Part shown: positions 27,404 to 35,955 of the stretch, piece by piece
Position numbering within the stretch: position 1 is the stretch's first letter
How the letters are laid out: each line of letters starts with the position of its first letter
Assembly (NCBI RefSeq): GCF_014201675.1
Contig: NZ_JACHEZ010000001.1
Coordinates: 372,001 to 436,000 of the forward strand
DNA from: Oceanithermus desulfurans
GTDB lineage: Bacteria > Deinococcota > Deinococci > Deinococcales > Marinithermaceae
Length of the DNA: 64,000 nt
Direction: 5' to 3'
Notes under the pieces: generated by a model
Told to the model about the DNA's origin: nothing
What the model saw: only the letters and a program-made list of their open reading frames with translations
Database searches by the model: none
Position numbers and translations under genes: made by a program

Positions 27404-28281
27404 CCGGCGGACCCGCGCTCGCGGTCCACGGCGGCGCGGGGCGCGTCGAGGCTTCGGGCTGGGACGACCGCGTCGCCGGGGTGGTGCGCGCGCGTGACGC
27501 AGCGTGGGCGCGGCTCGAACAGGGCGGGAGTGCGCTGGACGCGGTGCTCGAGGCGGTGCGCCGGCTCGAGGACGACCCCCTCTTCAACGCCGGTACCGGC
27601 GCGGCCCTGAACCGCGACGGCTTCGCCGAGCTGGACGCCGCCGTCATGGACGGCGTGAACCTGGGTTTCGGCGCCGTCGCCGCCGTGCGCGACGTCAAGA
27701 ACCCGGTGCTGCTGGCCGCCGAGGTGCTGCGCTCGGAGCACGTCTTGCTGGTCGGCGAGGGGGCCAGCCGCTTTGCGCGCGAGCGCGGCATTCCCGCGTG
27801 CGCCCCCGGAGAGCTCGTTACCGAGCGTCAGCGGCGCCGCTGGTCGCAGGCCCGCCGGCGGGCACTGGAGGAGCGCTCGGGCACCGTGGGCGCGGTGGCC
27901 CTGGACGCCGAGGGGCGGTTGGCGGCGGCCACCTCCACCGGGGGGATGGTCGACCAGCGGGTGGGGCGCGTCGGCGACACCCCCCTGCCGGGCGCGGGCA
28001 CCTACGCCGAGGCCGGCCTGGGAGCGGTCAGCGCCACCGGACACGGCGAGTACTTCGCCCGGGCGCTGGCGGCGTACCGCACCGCCAGCGCCTTGCGCGA
28101 AGCGCCCCCCGACCGGGCGGTGCGCGCGGCCCTGGAGGCGGTCGCGCGTTTGGGCGGTGCCGGCGGCCTGATCCTGGTGGACGCGCAGGGCCGCCTGGCC
28201 TGGCACCATACGACCCCCGAGATGAGCGTGGCCTGGCGCACCCCGGCCGGCGAGGGCGCGCAGATCGCTCCGGGTGCGTGA
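27391..28281 (+). CDS. isoaspartyl peptidase / plant-type L-asparaginase
   Basis: A 296-residue Ntn-hydrolase precursor. It has the N-terminal AVHGGAG motif, FNAGTGAALNRDG, and the self-cleavage site before the catalytic threonine in SGTVGAVALD at about residue 168, which becomes the first residue of the beta chain. ATSTGGMVDQRVGRVGDTPL and the TGHGEYF segment follow. The enzyme removes beta-aspartyl residues from damaged peptides and can hydrolyse asparagine. GTG 27391 is chosen as the start, overlapping the upstream gene by 13 bases; TTG 27397 is an alternative. Confidence 0.88.
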   Translation: MALVAGGPALAVHGGAGRVEASGWDDRVAGVVRARDAAWARLEQGGSALDAVLEAVRRLEDDPLFNAGTGAALNRDGFAELDAAVMDGVNLGFGAVAAVRDVKNPVLLAAEVLRSEHVLLVGEGASRFARERGIPACAPGELVTERQRRRWSQARRRALEERSGTVGAVALDAEGRLAAATSTGGMVDQRVGRVGDTPLPGAGTYAEAGLGAVSATGHGEYFARALAAYRTASALREAPPDRAVRAALEAVARLGGAGGLILVDAQGRLAWHHTTPEMSVAWRTPAGEGAQIAPGA

Positions 28282-28288
28282 GCGTGGG

Positions 28289-28294
28289 TATAAT
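28289..28294 (+). promoter_or_regulatory. consensus -10 box upstream of the trpC cluster
   Basis: A perfect TATAAT lies seven bases before a GTG (28302) that opens a 17-codon reading frame. No -35 is recognisable. The position matches the leaderless promoters elsewhere in the window. Confidence 0.6.
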
Positions 28295-28301
28295 CAGCCT
28301 C

Positions 28302-28355
28302 GTGAGCCGTGTCGCTGCACCCGCCCGCGCCGCCCGCACCAGGGGGCGGCGGTGA
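28302..28355 (+). CDS. possible leaderless 17-residue upstream peptide
   Basis: A GTG seven bases after TATAAT opens a frame encoding [17 protein letters not shown]. Its TGA stop (28353-28355) overlaps the GTG start of the next gene (28352) in GTGA. If the transcript is leaderless, ribosomes load here and reach the downstream start by coupling. The peptide has no Trp, so classical trp attenuation is unlikely; it may serve only to deliver ribosomes. Alternatively the downstream gene has another start and this is fortuitous. Confidence 0.4.
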   Translation: MSRVAAPARAARTRGRR

Positions 28356-29107
28356 ACCTCGTCGCGCTCTTCACCGCGGCCCAAAGCCGCTGGCACGACG
28401 CGCTGGTGTCGGCGGTGAACGGGCACGACCTGCCCCTCCACGTTCAGAGCGCCCAGCCGGGCCCGGCCCTGGCCGAGGCCGTCGCGGGCCTGGCGCCGCT
28501 GGGCTTCGCCGGGGCCTTCGTGGAAGACCCCGCGGCCCAGGCGGGGGCCTTCGAGACGGTGGCACGGCGCGAAGCCGAGGCGGAGGAGGCGGGCCGCGTG
28601 GACGCGGTCAAGGTGCAGTTCGGGGCGACGACGGGCAGCTTCCTCTGGCCCGAGGCCGTTCGCTTCGCCACCGAGCGGGCCGGGTTTACGGGGGCGCGCG
28701 TCCTCTGGGTGGGGCCGCCGCTCCCCGGGCTGCGTTCGGCGCTGCGAACGGCGCGTACCGTGCACGTCTGGCAGGCCAGCCCCAGCGAGGGAGAGGCCGT
28801 GCTCGGCCGGCTCCCGCAGCCGCAGCGCGGCCGGGTCGCGCTCTCGCAGGCCCAGGTCGAGGCCCTGGCGCACGAGGTCGACCTGATCCTCTACGCCGGC
28901 GGGAGTTTACCGCTCGCCGTGCTGCAGCCGTACCACGGCCTTTTCGCACTCAAAGAGCCGCCGTTGCAGGACGCCTACCTGGCTGTGGATCAGGTGATCA
29001 GCCCCGACTACTTTCTGCAGGTTTACCTGAGCCGCCTGATGGTTTGGGTGGCCGAAGTGGACCTGCCCCCGGACGCGTTCGCCCTGCATGGAAGCCATGG
29101 TTCCTGA
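28352..29107 (+). CDS. degenerate shikimate-dehydrogenase-like protein
   Basis: A 251-residue protein starting [16 protein letters not shown]. Its length and arrangement loosely resemble AroE: an N-terminal alpha/beta half, a short [15 protein letters not shown] helix, a Rossmann-like VLWVGP segment, then LILYAGG and a C-terminal helix. The NTDxxG and GAGG motifs of AroE are not intact and the catalytic Lys/Asp pair is not evident. It may be a non-catalytic relative or an unrelated alpha/beta protein. It overlaps trpC by 11 bases, placing it in aromatic amino-acid metabolism by context only. Confidence 0.45.
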   Translation: MNLVALFTAAQSRWHDALVSAVNGHDLPLHVQSAQPGPALAEAVAGLAPLGFAGAFVEDPAAQAGAFETVARREAEAEEAGRVDAVKVQFGATTGSFLWPEAVRFATERAGFTGARVLWVGPPLPGLRSALRTARTVHVWQASPSEGEAVLGRLPQPQRGRVALSQAQVEALAHEVDLILYAGGSLPLAVLQPYHGLFALKEPPLQDAYLAVDQVISPDYFLQVYLSRLMVWVAEVDLPPDAFALHGSHGS

Positions 29108-29879
29108 CCTGAGCCGCGTTCCCGGCGTGCTGGGGCGCATCGCCCGCCGCCGTTTGCAGCTCGTCGAGGCCGCCGTCCCGCAGCCTTCGCCGCCGCTGGC
29201 CGGTAGGCCGCCCTCCTTCGCGGAGGCGCTGGCGGCCCCCGGCCTCTCGGTGATCGCCGAGGTCAAGCGCAAGAGCCCCTCCGAGGGCGCGATCGCGGAT
29301 CTGGACGCCGCGGAGGTGGCGCGCGCCTACGCGCGTGCGGGAGCGCGGGCGGTGAGCGTGCTGACCGAGCCCGAATTCTTCGCCGGCAGCGACGCCGACC
29401 TGCAGGCCGTGCGCGCAGCCGTGGCCCTGCCGGTTTTACGCAAGGACTTCGTGGTGCATCCGCTCCAGCTCGCCGAGGCGCATGCGCTCGGGGCCTCGGC
29501 GGTGCTGCTCATCGTCGCGGTCCTGGGTCCGCTCACCGGGGCCTACCTGGACGCGGCGCGCCGCGCTGGGCTGGACGCCCTGGTCGAGGTGCACGACGAA
29601 CGCGAGGCGGAGCTGGCCCTGGAGGCGGGGGCGGAGATCCTGGGGGTGAACAACCGCGACCTCACGACGCTGCGGGTGGACCTGACCACCGCCCCGCGGG
29701 TGGCCCGCCACCTTCGCACCCTGGGCTTCGCGGGGCTGCTGGTGGCCGAGTCCGGCTACCGTAGTCGCGAGGAGCTGGCGTCCCTTGAGGGTCGCTTCGA
29801 CGCCGTGCTCATCGGCAGTTCGCTGGCGCGCGATCCCGACCCGGGAGCGGCGCTGCGGCGCCTCCTCGGCTCAACTTAA
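29097..29879 (+). CDS. trpC: indole-3-glycerol-phosphate synthase TrpC
   Basis: A 260-residue TIM-barrel enzyme of tryptophan synthesis that closes the indole ring of carboxyphenylamino-deoxyribulose phosphate. Diagnostic motifs are [45 protein letters not shown]-like [21 protein letters not shown] and the terminal VLIGSSL phosphate site. ATG 29097 ([13 protein letters not shown]) is chosen because it matches the usual N-terminus; ATG 29088 is also in frame. The other trp genes are not in the window. Confidence 0.93.
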   Translation: MVPDLSRVPGVLGRIARRRLQLVEAAVPQPSPPLAGRPPSFAEALAAPGLSVIAEVKRKSPSEGAIADLDAAEVARAYARAGARAVSVLTEPEFFAGSDADLQAVRAAVALPVLRKDFVVHPLQLAEAHALGASAVLLIVAVLGPLTGAYLDAARRAGLDALVEVHDEREAELALEAGAEILGVNNRDLTTLRVDLTTAPRVARHLRTLGFAGLLVAESGYRSREELASLEGRFDAVLIGSSLARDPDPGAALRRLLGST

Positions 29880-29910
29880 CGCAGGGGCCGCCATGCAGGT
29901 CCTTTGAATA

Positions 29911-29926
29911 TGACGCTTTTACGTCA
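29911..29926. promoter_or_regulatory. inverted repeat upstream of the liv promoter
   Basis: TGACG and CGTCA arms separated by CTTTTA lie 16 bases before the -35 box of the transporter operon. The site is a candidate activator-binding site, unproven. The 129 bases between trpC and livG hold nothing else but the promoter and the ribosome-binding site. Confidence 0.35.
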
Positions 29927-29942
29927 GCGACTGCAATAAGCG

Positions 29943-29971
29943 TTGACAACGGGGGGCTGCGTCGGTATACT
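29943..29971 (+). promoter_or_regulatory. sigma-70 promoter of the liv-type operon
   Basis: TTGACA (29943-29948), a 17-base spacer and TATACT (29966-29971) form an almost perfect promoter. Transcription would begin near 29978, about 30 bases before the TTG start of livG, whose GGGGAGG ribosome-binding site is at 29997-30003. Confidence 0.85.
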
Positions 29972-30008
29972 CGCCGCAAACAGCATCGTTGGTTCCGGGG
30001 AGGCGGTC

Positions 30009-30773
30009 TTGGCGCAGCTTTCAGTCGAAAACGTTACCTTAAGCTTCGGGGGTATCAACGCACTCAACGGCGTCGACGTCGTCGTGGAACCGGGGGAGCT
30101 GGTCTCGATCATCGGCCCCAACGGGGCGGGGAAGACCAGCCTGCTCAACTGCATCTCCGGTTTCTACCACCCGACCCACGGTCGCATCACCTTCGAGGGG
30201 CACGACCTCACCCACGCCAGCCCCCACACGATCACGGGCTACGGGGTGGCGCGCGCGTTCCAGAACATCGAGCTCTTCGGGGGCGTCTCGGTCCTCGAGA
30301 ACCTGATGCTGGCGCGCCACACCTACCTCAAGTACTCGATCGGCGCCGCTTCCGTCTTCTACGGCTCCGCCCGCCAGGTCGAGGTCGAGAACCGCCGCGT
30401 CGTCGAGGACGTGATCGACTTCATGGAGCTCGAGCCCTACCGTAAGGCGCTGGTGGGCAACCTGCCCTACGGCGTGCGCAAGCGCGTCGAGGTAGCGCGG
30501 GCGCTTTCGCTGGAGCCCAAGCTGCTGCTGCTCGACGAGCCGATGGCGGGGATGACGCTCGAGGAAAAGGAGGACATGGTCCGCTTCATCCTCGACATCC
30601 TTGCGGAACGCGGCACCACCGTGATCCTCATCGAGCACGACCTGGGGGTGGTGATGGACATCTCCGACCGCGTCTACGTCCTCGACTTCGGGATGGTGAT
30701 CGCCACCGGCAAGCCCGAGGACGTAGCCGAGAACCCGGCCGTGATCGAGGCCTACGTGGGGGGTGCGGGATGA
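30009..30773 (+). CDS. livG: branched-chain-type ABC transporter ATPase (LivG-like)
   Basis: A 254-residue ABC ATPase. It has Walker A GPNGAGKTS, the Q-loop AFQNIELFGGVS, a signature region PYGVRKRVEVARAL in place of the usual LSGGQ (a normal LivG variation), Walker B LLLLDEPMAG and the H-loop VILIEHDLG. LivG-type ATPases carry a long insertion after Walker A, as here. It energises uptake with LivF. The start is TTG 30009, five bases after GGGGAGG. The stop overlaps the acyl-CoA synthetase start in ATGA. Confidence 0.9.
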   Translation: MAQLSVENVTLSFGGINALNGVDVVVEPGELVSIIGPNGAGKTSLLNCISGFYHPTHGRITFEGHDLTHASPHTITGYGVARAFQNIELFGGVSVLENLMLARHTYLKYSIGAASVFYGSARQVEVENRRVVEDVIDFMELEPYRKALVGNLPYGVRKRVEVARALSLEPKLLLLDEPMAGMTLEEKEDMVRFILDILAERGTTVILIEHDLGVVMDISDRVYVLDFGMVIATGKPEDVAENPAVIEAYVGGAG

Positions 30774-32719
30774 AGATCATCCGTCCCAGCCCCGAACTGA
30801 AGCGGTACACGCTGCCCCAGCTGCTCAAGCTGCGCGCCGAGAACGAGGGCGAGCGGGTGGCGCTGCGCGAGAAGGACTTCGGCATCTGGAACGAGGTCAC
30901 CTACGCCGAGTACTACGCCAACGTGCGCGACTTCGCCCACGGGCTGCTCGAGCTCGGCTACCGGCCCGGCGAGAAGTTCGCGGTCATCGCCGAGAACATC
31001 CCCGAGTGGGTCTACGCCGAGCTGGCGGTGCAGGGGCTGGGCGGCGTCTCCGTGGGCATCTACCCCTCCTCGGTCCCCGCCGAGGTGGCCTACGTGATGG
31101 AGTACGCCGACGTCACCATGGCGCTGGTGCAGGACCAGGAGCAGGCCGACAAGCTGCTGGAGGTCAAGGACGAGCTGCCCCGCCTGCGCCGCATCGTCTA
31201 CGAGGACCCGCGGGGCATGCGCGGCTACGACCCCGACCTCTTCGTCAGCTTCGAGGAGGTCCTCGAGCTGGGGCGCAAGCACCGCCACGCGGATCCGCGC
31301 GCCTTCGAGGAGCGGCTCGAGGCCGGCCGCCCCGACGACATCGCCCACTTCTCGCTCACCTCGGGCACCACCGGCAAGCCCAAGGCGGCGATGCTCACCC
31401 ACAAGAACCTGATCCACATGGGCGTCGCCCTCCAGGAGATCGACCCCATGGAGCCCGGCGACGACTACCTCTCCTTCCTGCCGCTGGCCTGGATCGGGGA
31501 GCAGATGATGACGATGGGCATGGGGCTCACCGGCGGCTTCGCGGTCAACTTCCCCGAGGAGGTGGCCACCGCGATGAGCGACCTGGTCGAGATCGGCCCC
31601 CACCTGATGTTCAGTCCGCCGCGCGTCTGGGAAGGCATCCAGAGCCGCATCTGGGTGGACATCAGCGAGTCCTACGCCTTCAACCGCTGGGTCTACCGCC
31701 AGCTCATGAAGGTGGGTTACAAGGCGGCCGACTACCGCATGCGCGGCCGGCCGATGCCGCTGGGTCTGCGCCTCGCCTACGCCTTCGCGCACGCGGTCCT
31801 CTTCCGGCCGCTCAAGGACCAGCTGGGCTTTCTGCGCCTGCGGCGCGCCTACACCGGCGGGGCGGCGCTCGGCCCCGACGTCTTCCGCTTCTTCCACGCC
31901 CTGGGCGTCAACCTCAAGCAGATCTACGGCCAGACCGAGATCACCGGCATCGCCTTCGTGCACCGCGACGGCGACGTCCGCTACGACACCGTGGGGGTGC
32001 CCATCCCCGGCACCGAGGTGAAGATCAGCGACGAAGGGGAGATCCTGGCCCGCTCCGACGCCGTCTGCGCCGGCTACTACAAACGCGACGACGCCACCGC
32101 CGAGCTGCTCGAGGGCGGCTGGCTGCACTCGGGCGACGCCGGCTACCTGACCGACGACGGCCACCTCGTCGTCATCGACCGCCTCTCCGACGTCATGCAC
32201 ACGGCCTCGGGCGAGATGTTCAGCCCCCAGTTCCTGGAGAACAAGCTCAAGTTCAGCCCCTACATCAAGGAGGCCGTCGTCTACGGCGACCAGAGGCCCT
32301 ACCTGGCCGCCTTCATCAACATCGATCCCCAGACCGTGGGCAAGTGGGCCGAAGACCGCGGCCTCGCCTACACCACCTACATGGACCTTTCGAGCAAGCC
32401 CGAGGTGGCCGAGCTGATCCGGCGCGAGGTCGAACAGGTGAACGCCGACCTGCCCGAAGGGCTGCGCATCCGCCGCTTCGTGCTGCTCTTCAAGCTGCTC
32501 GACGCCGACGACGACGAGCTGACGCGCACCGGCAAGGTGCGGCGCAAGTTCGTCGCCGAGCGCTACCACGACCTGGTGGAGGCGCTCTACGGCGACCGTG
32601 ACGAGGTGCTCGTGAAGACCGAGTTCAAGTACCAGGACGGCTCGGTGCAGCGCGTGGAAGCGAACGTGCGCGTGATCGACCTGACGTCCTCCGTCGCCCG
32701 CGAGGAGGTGGGCGCATGA
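30770..32719 (+). CDS. large AMP-forming acyl-CoA synthetase inside the liv operon
   Basis: A 649-residue adenylate-forming ligase of the long-chain acyl-CoA synthetase type. P-loop motif A8/A3 is TSGTTGKPKAAML near residues 197-210. The adenylate-binding IYGQTEITG and the hinge/ribose-binding GWLHSGDAGYLTDDGHL follow. It activates a carboxylic acid as CoA thioester; chain length and substrate are not readable. Both ends overlap neighbours by four bases (livG and livH), so it is an integral part of the transporter operon, implying that the imported substrate is a carboxylic acid converted to CoA ester on entry. Confidence 0.88.
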   Translation: MKIIRPSPELKRYTLPQLLKLRAENEGERVALREKDFGIWNEVTYAEYYANVRDFAHGLLELGYRPGEKFAVIAENIPEWVYAELAVQGLGGVSVGIYPSSVPAEVAYVMEYADVTMALVQDQEQADKLLEVKDELPRLRRIVYEDPRGMRGYDPDLFVSFEEVLELGRKHRHADPRAFEERLEAGRPDDIAHFSLTSGTTGKPKAAMLTHKNLIHMGVALQEIDPMEPGDDYLSFLPLAWIGEQMMTMGMGLTGGFAVNFPEEVATAMSDLVEIGPHLMFSPPRVWEGIQSRIWVDISESYAFNRWVYRQLMKVGYKAADYRMRGRPMPLGLRLAYAFAHAVLFRPLKDQLGFLRLRRAYTGGAALGPDVFRFFHALGVNLKQIYGQTEITGIAFVHRDGDVRYDTVGVPIPGTEVKISDEGEILARSDAVCAGYYKRDDATAELLEGGWLHSGDAGYLTDDGHLVVIDRLSDVMHTASGEMFSPQFLENKLKFSPYIKEAVVYGDQRPYLAAFINIDPQTVGKWAEDRGLAYTTYMDLSSKPEVAELIRREVEQVNADLPEGLRIRRFVLLFKLLDADDDELTRTGKVRRKFVAERYHDLVEALYGDRDEVLVKTEFKYQDGSVQRVEANVRVIDLTSSVAREEVGA

Positions 32720-33609
32720 GCTACTTCTTCCAGCTGCTGGTCTCCGGCATCGTCGTGGGTTCGGTCTACGCGCTCGCGGCGCTGGGCTTCGTCCTCATCT
32801 ACAAGGCCAGCCGCGTCATCAACTTCGCCCACGGCCACTTCATCGCCATCGGCGCCTTCACCGCCTACGCGCTCGCGGCCAGCCTGGGCCTCTCCGTCTG
32901 GATCGCCGCGGCCATCGCCCTCGTCTTCACCGCGATCGTGGGCTACTTCACCGAACGGGTCTTCCTCAAGCCGCTCGTGGGGCAGCCGATCATCAGCGTC
33001 ATCATGGTGACGATCGGGCTGGCCTCGGTCTTTGGCGGGCTCATCCACCTGACGCCCTACGGCTCGGGCAACTTCTCGCTCCCCGGCTTCCTTCCCGAGG
33101 GGGGCGTGAGCTTCGCCGGCATCAGCGTCAGCTATCCGCAGCTGCTGGCCGTCGTCTTTACCGGCGTCTTCCTGGCGGCGTTCGGCTGGTTCTTCCAGCG
33201 CTCCACCATCGGCATCGCCATGCGGGCGGTGGCCGACGACCAGATGGCCTCGATGAGCCTGGGCGTATCGGTGGAGAAGGTCTTCGCCCTCGCCTGGGCG
33301 GCGGCGGGGATCACCGCGGCCGCGGCGGGCCTGATCGTGGGGGCGATCTCGGGGCTCAACCTCGAGGGCCTGGTGGGCATCGGCCTCAAGGTCTTCCCGG
33401 TCGTCATCCTCGGCGGCCTCGACTCGATCCCCGGGGCCGTCGTGGGCGGCATCATCATCGGCATCCTCGAGAACCTGGCCGCCGGTTACCTCGACGCCTA
33501 CATTCCCGGCGGCGGCACCGGCGACGTCTTCCCCTTCCTGGTGCTGCTCCTCGTGCTCTGGTTCAAGCCGCACGGCCTCTTCGGCACCGAGGAGATCGAA
33601 CGTGTATAG
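32716..33609 (+). CDS. livH: branched-chain-type ABC transporter permease (LivH-like)
   Basis: A 297-residue inner-membrane permease with about eight hydrophobic segments and LivH hallmarks: GSVYALAALGFVLIYKASRVINFAHG near the N-terminus and the cytoplasmic coupling segment STIGIAMRAVADDQMASMSLGV around 158-180. It pairs with LivM to form the translocation channel. The ATG overlaps the stop of the acyl-CoA synthetase. Confidence 0.92.
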   Translation: MSYFFQLLVSGIVVGSVYALAALGFVLIYKASRVINFAHGHFIAIGAFTAYALAASLGLSVWIAAAIALVFTAIVGYFTERVFLKPLVGQPIISVIMVTIGLASVFGGLIHLTPYGSGNFSLPGFLPEGGVSFAGISVSYPQLLAVVFTGVFLAAFGWFFQRSTIGIAMRAVADDQMASMSLGVSVEKVFALAWAAAGITAAAAGLIVGAISGLNLEGLVGIGLKVFPVVILGGLDSIPGAVVGGIIIGILENLAAGYLDAYIPGGGTGDVFPFLVLLLVLWFKPHGLFGTEEIERV

Positions 33610-33617
33610 GAGGCGCC

Positions 33618-34679
33618 ATGCGTAACCCCTGGACGCGCACGGGCAACTACAAGACCAGCTACGCGCAGGACACCACCATCTTCGCCACCTACAGCGAACA
33701 GGCGAGCCTGGTCGTCTTCCTGATCGGCATGCTCGTGCTGCCCCGGTTCCTGAGCCGCGGCGACATGCAGATCCTCGACCTCATCCTCATCTACGCGCTC
33801 GCGGTCCTGGGGCTCAACATCATCACCGGTTACGCGGGCCTGATCAACATCGGCCACGCCGCCTTCCTGGGGGTGGGCGCCTACACCGCGGCGCTGGTGG
33901 CGCCCTACCTGCCCTTCTGGCTGGTGCTGCCCGTCGCGGGCCTGGTGGCCGCGGTGGCCGGCGCGGTGGTGGGCATTCCGGCGCTGCGCATCAAGCACCT
34001 CTACCTCGCCATCGCCACCCTCGCCTTCCAGCTGATCTTCGAGTGGGCGGTGGGGCACTCGCCGGCCCTCGAGCAGGGCGGCGCGATGGCCATGCCGCGG
34101 GTCGTCTTCCTGGGTTACAAGGTGGGGTTCAAGAACCACCACTACTTCTGGTACTACGTGACCTTCGTTGTACTCGTCATCATGGCCTTCGGTTTCCGCA
34201 ACCTGCTGCGCACCCGCTTCGGGCGTTCGCTGGTGGCCGTACGCGACAACGACCGCGCCGCCGACGCCATGGGGATGGACCCGGGGCGTACCAAGGTCTT
34301 CGCCTTCGCCCTCGGGGCTTTCTACGCCGGGGTGGCCGGAGCGCTCTACGCCTACTGGTCGCGCGCGGTGGTGATCGAGGACTACTCGCTGATGATCTCG
34401 ATCAAGTTCCTGGCCATGGCCATCGTCGGGGGGCTCGGCACCCTCGTGGGCAGCTTCTTCGGCCCGGCCTTCCTGGAGCTCCTCGACATCAACATGGAGA
34501 CCTTTTCCTACTGGATCAAAGAGATCTACAACCCGCCGGGCGTCGACGTCGGCTCGGCGATCCGCCCCCTGGCCTTCGGCCTCGCCATCGTGCTCTTCCT
34601 CATCTTCGAGCCACGGGGGCTCGCGAACTGGTGGCGGCTGCTGCGTAGCTACTTCCGCAACTGGCCGTTCAAGTACTAG
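33618..34679 (+). CDS. livM: branched-chain-type ABC transporter permease (LivM-like)
   Basis: A 353-residue permease with about nine membrane segments. It has the LivM hallmark LNIITGYAGLINIGHAAFLGVGAY and the coupling loop FGRSLVAVRDNDRAADAMGM. It follows livH after 8 bases with AGGAGG, and its C-terminal region ends with the usual FEPRGL motif. Within the operon it forms the second half of the channel. Confidence 0.92.
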   Translation: MRNPWTRTGNYKTSYAQDTTIFATYSEQASLVVFLIGMLVLPRFLSRGDMQILDLILIYALAVLGLNIITGYAGLINIGHAAFLGVGAYTAALVAPYLPFWLVLPVAGLVAAVAGAVVGIPALRIKHLYLAIATLAFQLIFEWAVGHSPALEQGGAMAMPRVVFLGYKVGFKNHHYFWYYVTFVVLVIMAFGFRNLLRTRFGRSLVAVRDNDRAADAMGMDPGRTKVFAFALGAFYAGVAGALYAYWSRAVVIEDYSLMISIKFLAMAIVGGLGTLVGSFFGPAFLELLDINMETFSYWIKEIYNPPGVDVGSAIRPLAFGLAIVLFLIFEPRGLANWWRLLRSYFRNWPFKY

Positions 34680-34724
34680 GCGATCCGGCGCCGTGCGCGC
34701 CGTCGCAATAAGGGAGGTAGGCGT

Positions 34725-35897
34725 ATGAAGAACAAATGGACGTTGTGGGCCTTGGCCGCGGTACTCGCTATGGGATTTGCGGCCGCAGAAAAAGTGCACA
34801 TCATGTGGTCCGGTGCCATCACCGGGCCCACCTCCGATGCGGGCAAGTACTACGCTCAGGGCATCGAGGACTACTGCAGCTGGGCGAACGACACGGGCTA
34901 CGTGGCGGGTGTCGAGTTCGTCTGCGAGACGCGTGACGACCAGTACAACAACGCCAACACCCTGCGCAACTTCGAGGAGGCCGTGGACCGGGGCGACCCC
35001 GTCTTCCTGGGCTACTCAACCGGCGGTACGCTGCAGCTGAAGCCGCTCGTGCAGGAGGTGGGCGTGCCCTTCATCCCCGCTTCCTACCACATCGGCAACA
35101 TCGACCCGCCCGACAACGACTACATCTTCCTGCCCATCGCCTCGTACTCCGAGCAGGTGATCGCGGTCCTCGAGTACATCGCCAAGGTGTCGCCGGGCGC
35201 GAAGGTGGCCATGGCCATCCACCCCTCGCCCTTCGGCCGCGCGCCGGTCGAGGACGCCAAGAAGGCGGCGCAGGACCTGGGCATCGAGATCGTCGAGGTG
35301 CAGGAGATGGCCAAGGGCCTCGACTACACCGCCACCCTGAAGCGCTTCGAGAACAAGGGCGTGGACTACATCGTCTACCAGAACGTCGCCGGCCCGGTGG
35401 CCAACATGATCAAGGACGCCAAGCGCCTGGGCCTCAAGATCAAGCACGCCGGCGCGCACTACGCGGGCGGTCCCGACCTGCTCCGGCTCGCCGGTGACGC
35501 CGCTGAGGGCTTCCTCTGGGTTACCGCCTACTACATGCCGCACGAGGACAACGCCGCCGCTAAGTTCGTGAAGGAGCTGGGCGCCAAGTACGGCCGTCCC
35601 GCCGATACGATCGAGAGCGTGCACTACCCCTCGGGCATGCTGGCCGCGGGCATCGCCATCGAGGCGATCAAGGAGGCCAAGGACGCGGGCAAGAAGATCA
35701 GCGCCCAAAGCGTCTACCAGGCCCTGCTGCAGATGAACTGGCCCAACAAGCTGGCCGTGGGCCCGGTGACCTACAGCAAGGACGACCACGTGGGCGTGGA
35801 CCAGCTCCGGGTGCTCGAGGCCAAGAACGGCACCTTCGAGCCGGTGACCGAGCCCTTCAGCTCCGCGCTCTTCCGCAAGGTGCACTACGGCAAGTAA
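34725..35897 (+). CDS. livK: substrate-binding protein of the liv-type transporter
   Basis: A 390-residue periplasmic type-I binding protein with a signal peptide (LWALAAVLAMGFAAAE, cleavage near 21) and the start of the mature domain MWSGAITGPTSDAGKYYAQG, typical of LivJ/LivK relatives. Loops carrying YSTGG and the IPASYH region sit where ligands bind. The ligand is not deducible; the operon's acyl-CoA synthetase argues for an organic or aromatic acid rather than leucine. RBS GGAGG lies upstream. A long hairpin follows the stop. Confidence 0.88.
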   Translation: MKNKWTLWALAAVLAMGFAAAEKVHIMWSGAITGPTSDAGKYYAQGIEDYCSWANDTGYVAGVEFVCETRDDQYNNANTLRNFEEAVDRGDPVFLGYSTGGTLQLKPLVQEVGVPFIPASYHIGNIDPPDNDYIFLPIASYSEQVIAVLEYIAKVSPGAKVAMAIHPSPFGRAPVEDAKKAAQDLGIEIVEVQEMAKGLDYTATLKRFENKGVDYIVYQNVAGPVANMIKDAKRLGLKIKHAGAHYAGGPDLLRLAGDAAEGFLWVTAYYMPHEDNAAAKFVKELGAKYGRPADTIESVHYPSGMLAAGIAIEAIKEAKDAGKKISAQSVYQALLQMNWPNKLAVGPVTYSKDDHVGVDQLRVLEAKNGTFEPVTEPFSSALFRKVHYGK

Positions 35898-35907
35898 GCC
35901 CAGCCGG

Positions 35908-35935
35908 GGAGCGGGCGGCCGCGGCCGCCCGCTCC
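35908..35935 (+). promoter_or_regulatory. 28-bp perfect palindrome between livK and livF
   Basis: GGAGCGGGCGGCCG is followed directly by its exact complement, with no loop beyond the four central bases needed to turn. There is no T run, so it is probably not a full terminator. In binding-protein operons, such 3' hairpins protect the upstream segment from exonucleases and raise the binding-protein-to-ATPase ratio. Confidence 0.75.
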
Positions 35936-35955
35936 ACCACCCCCAGGAGGTCCCC

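Noticed and set aside
28302-28355. A trp attenuation leader peptide
   Set aside because: The 17-residue frame has no Trp codon and is followed by no terminator hairpin.
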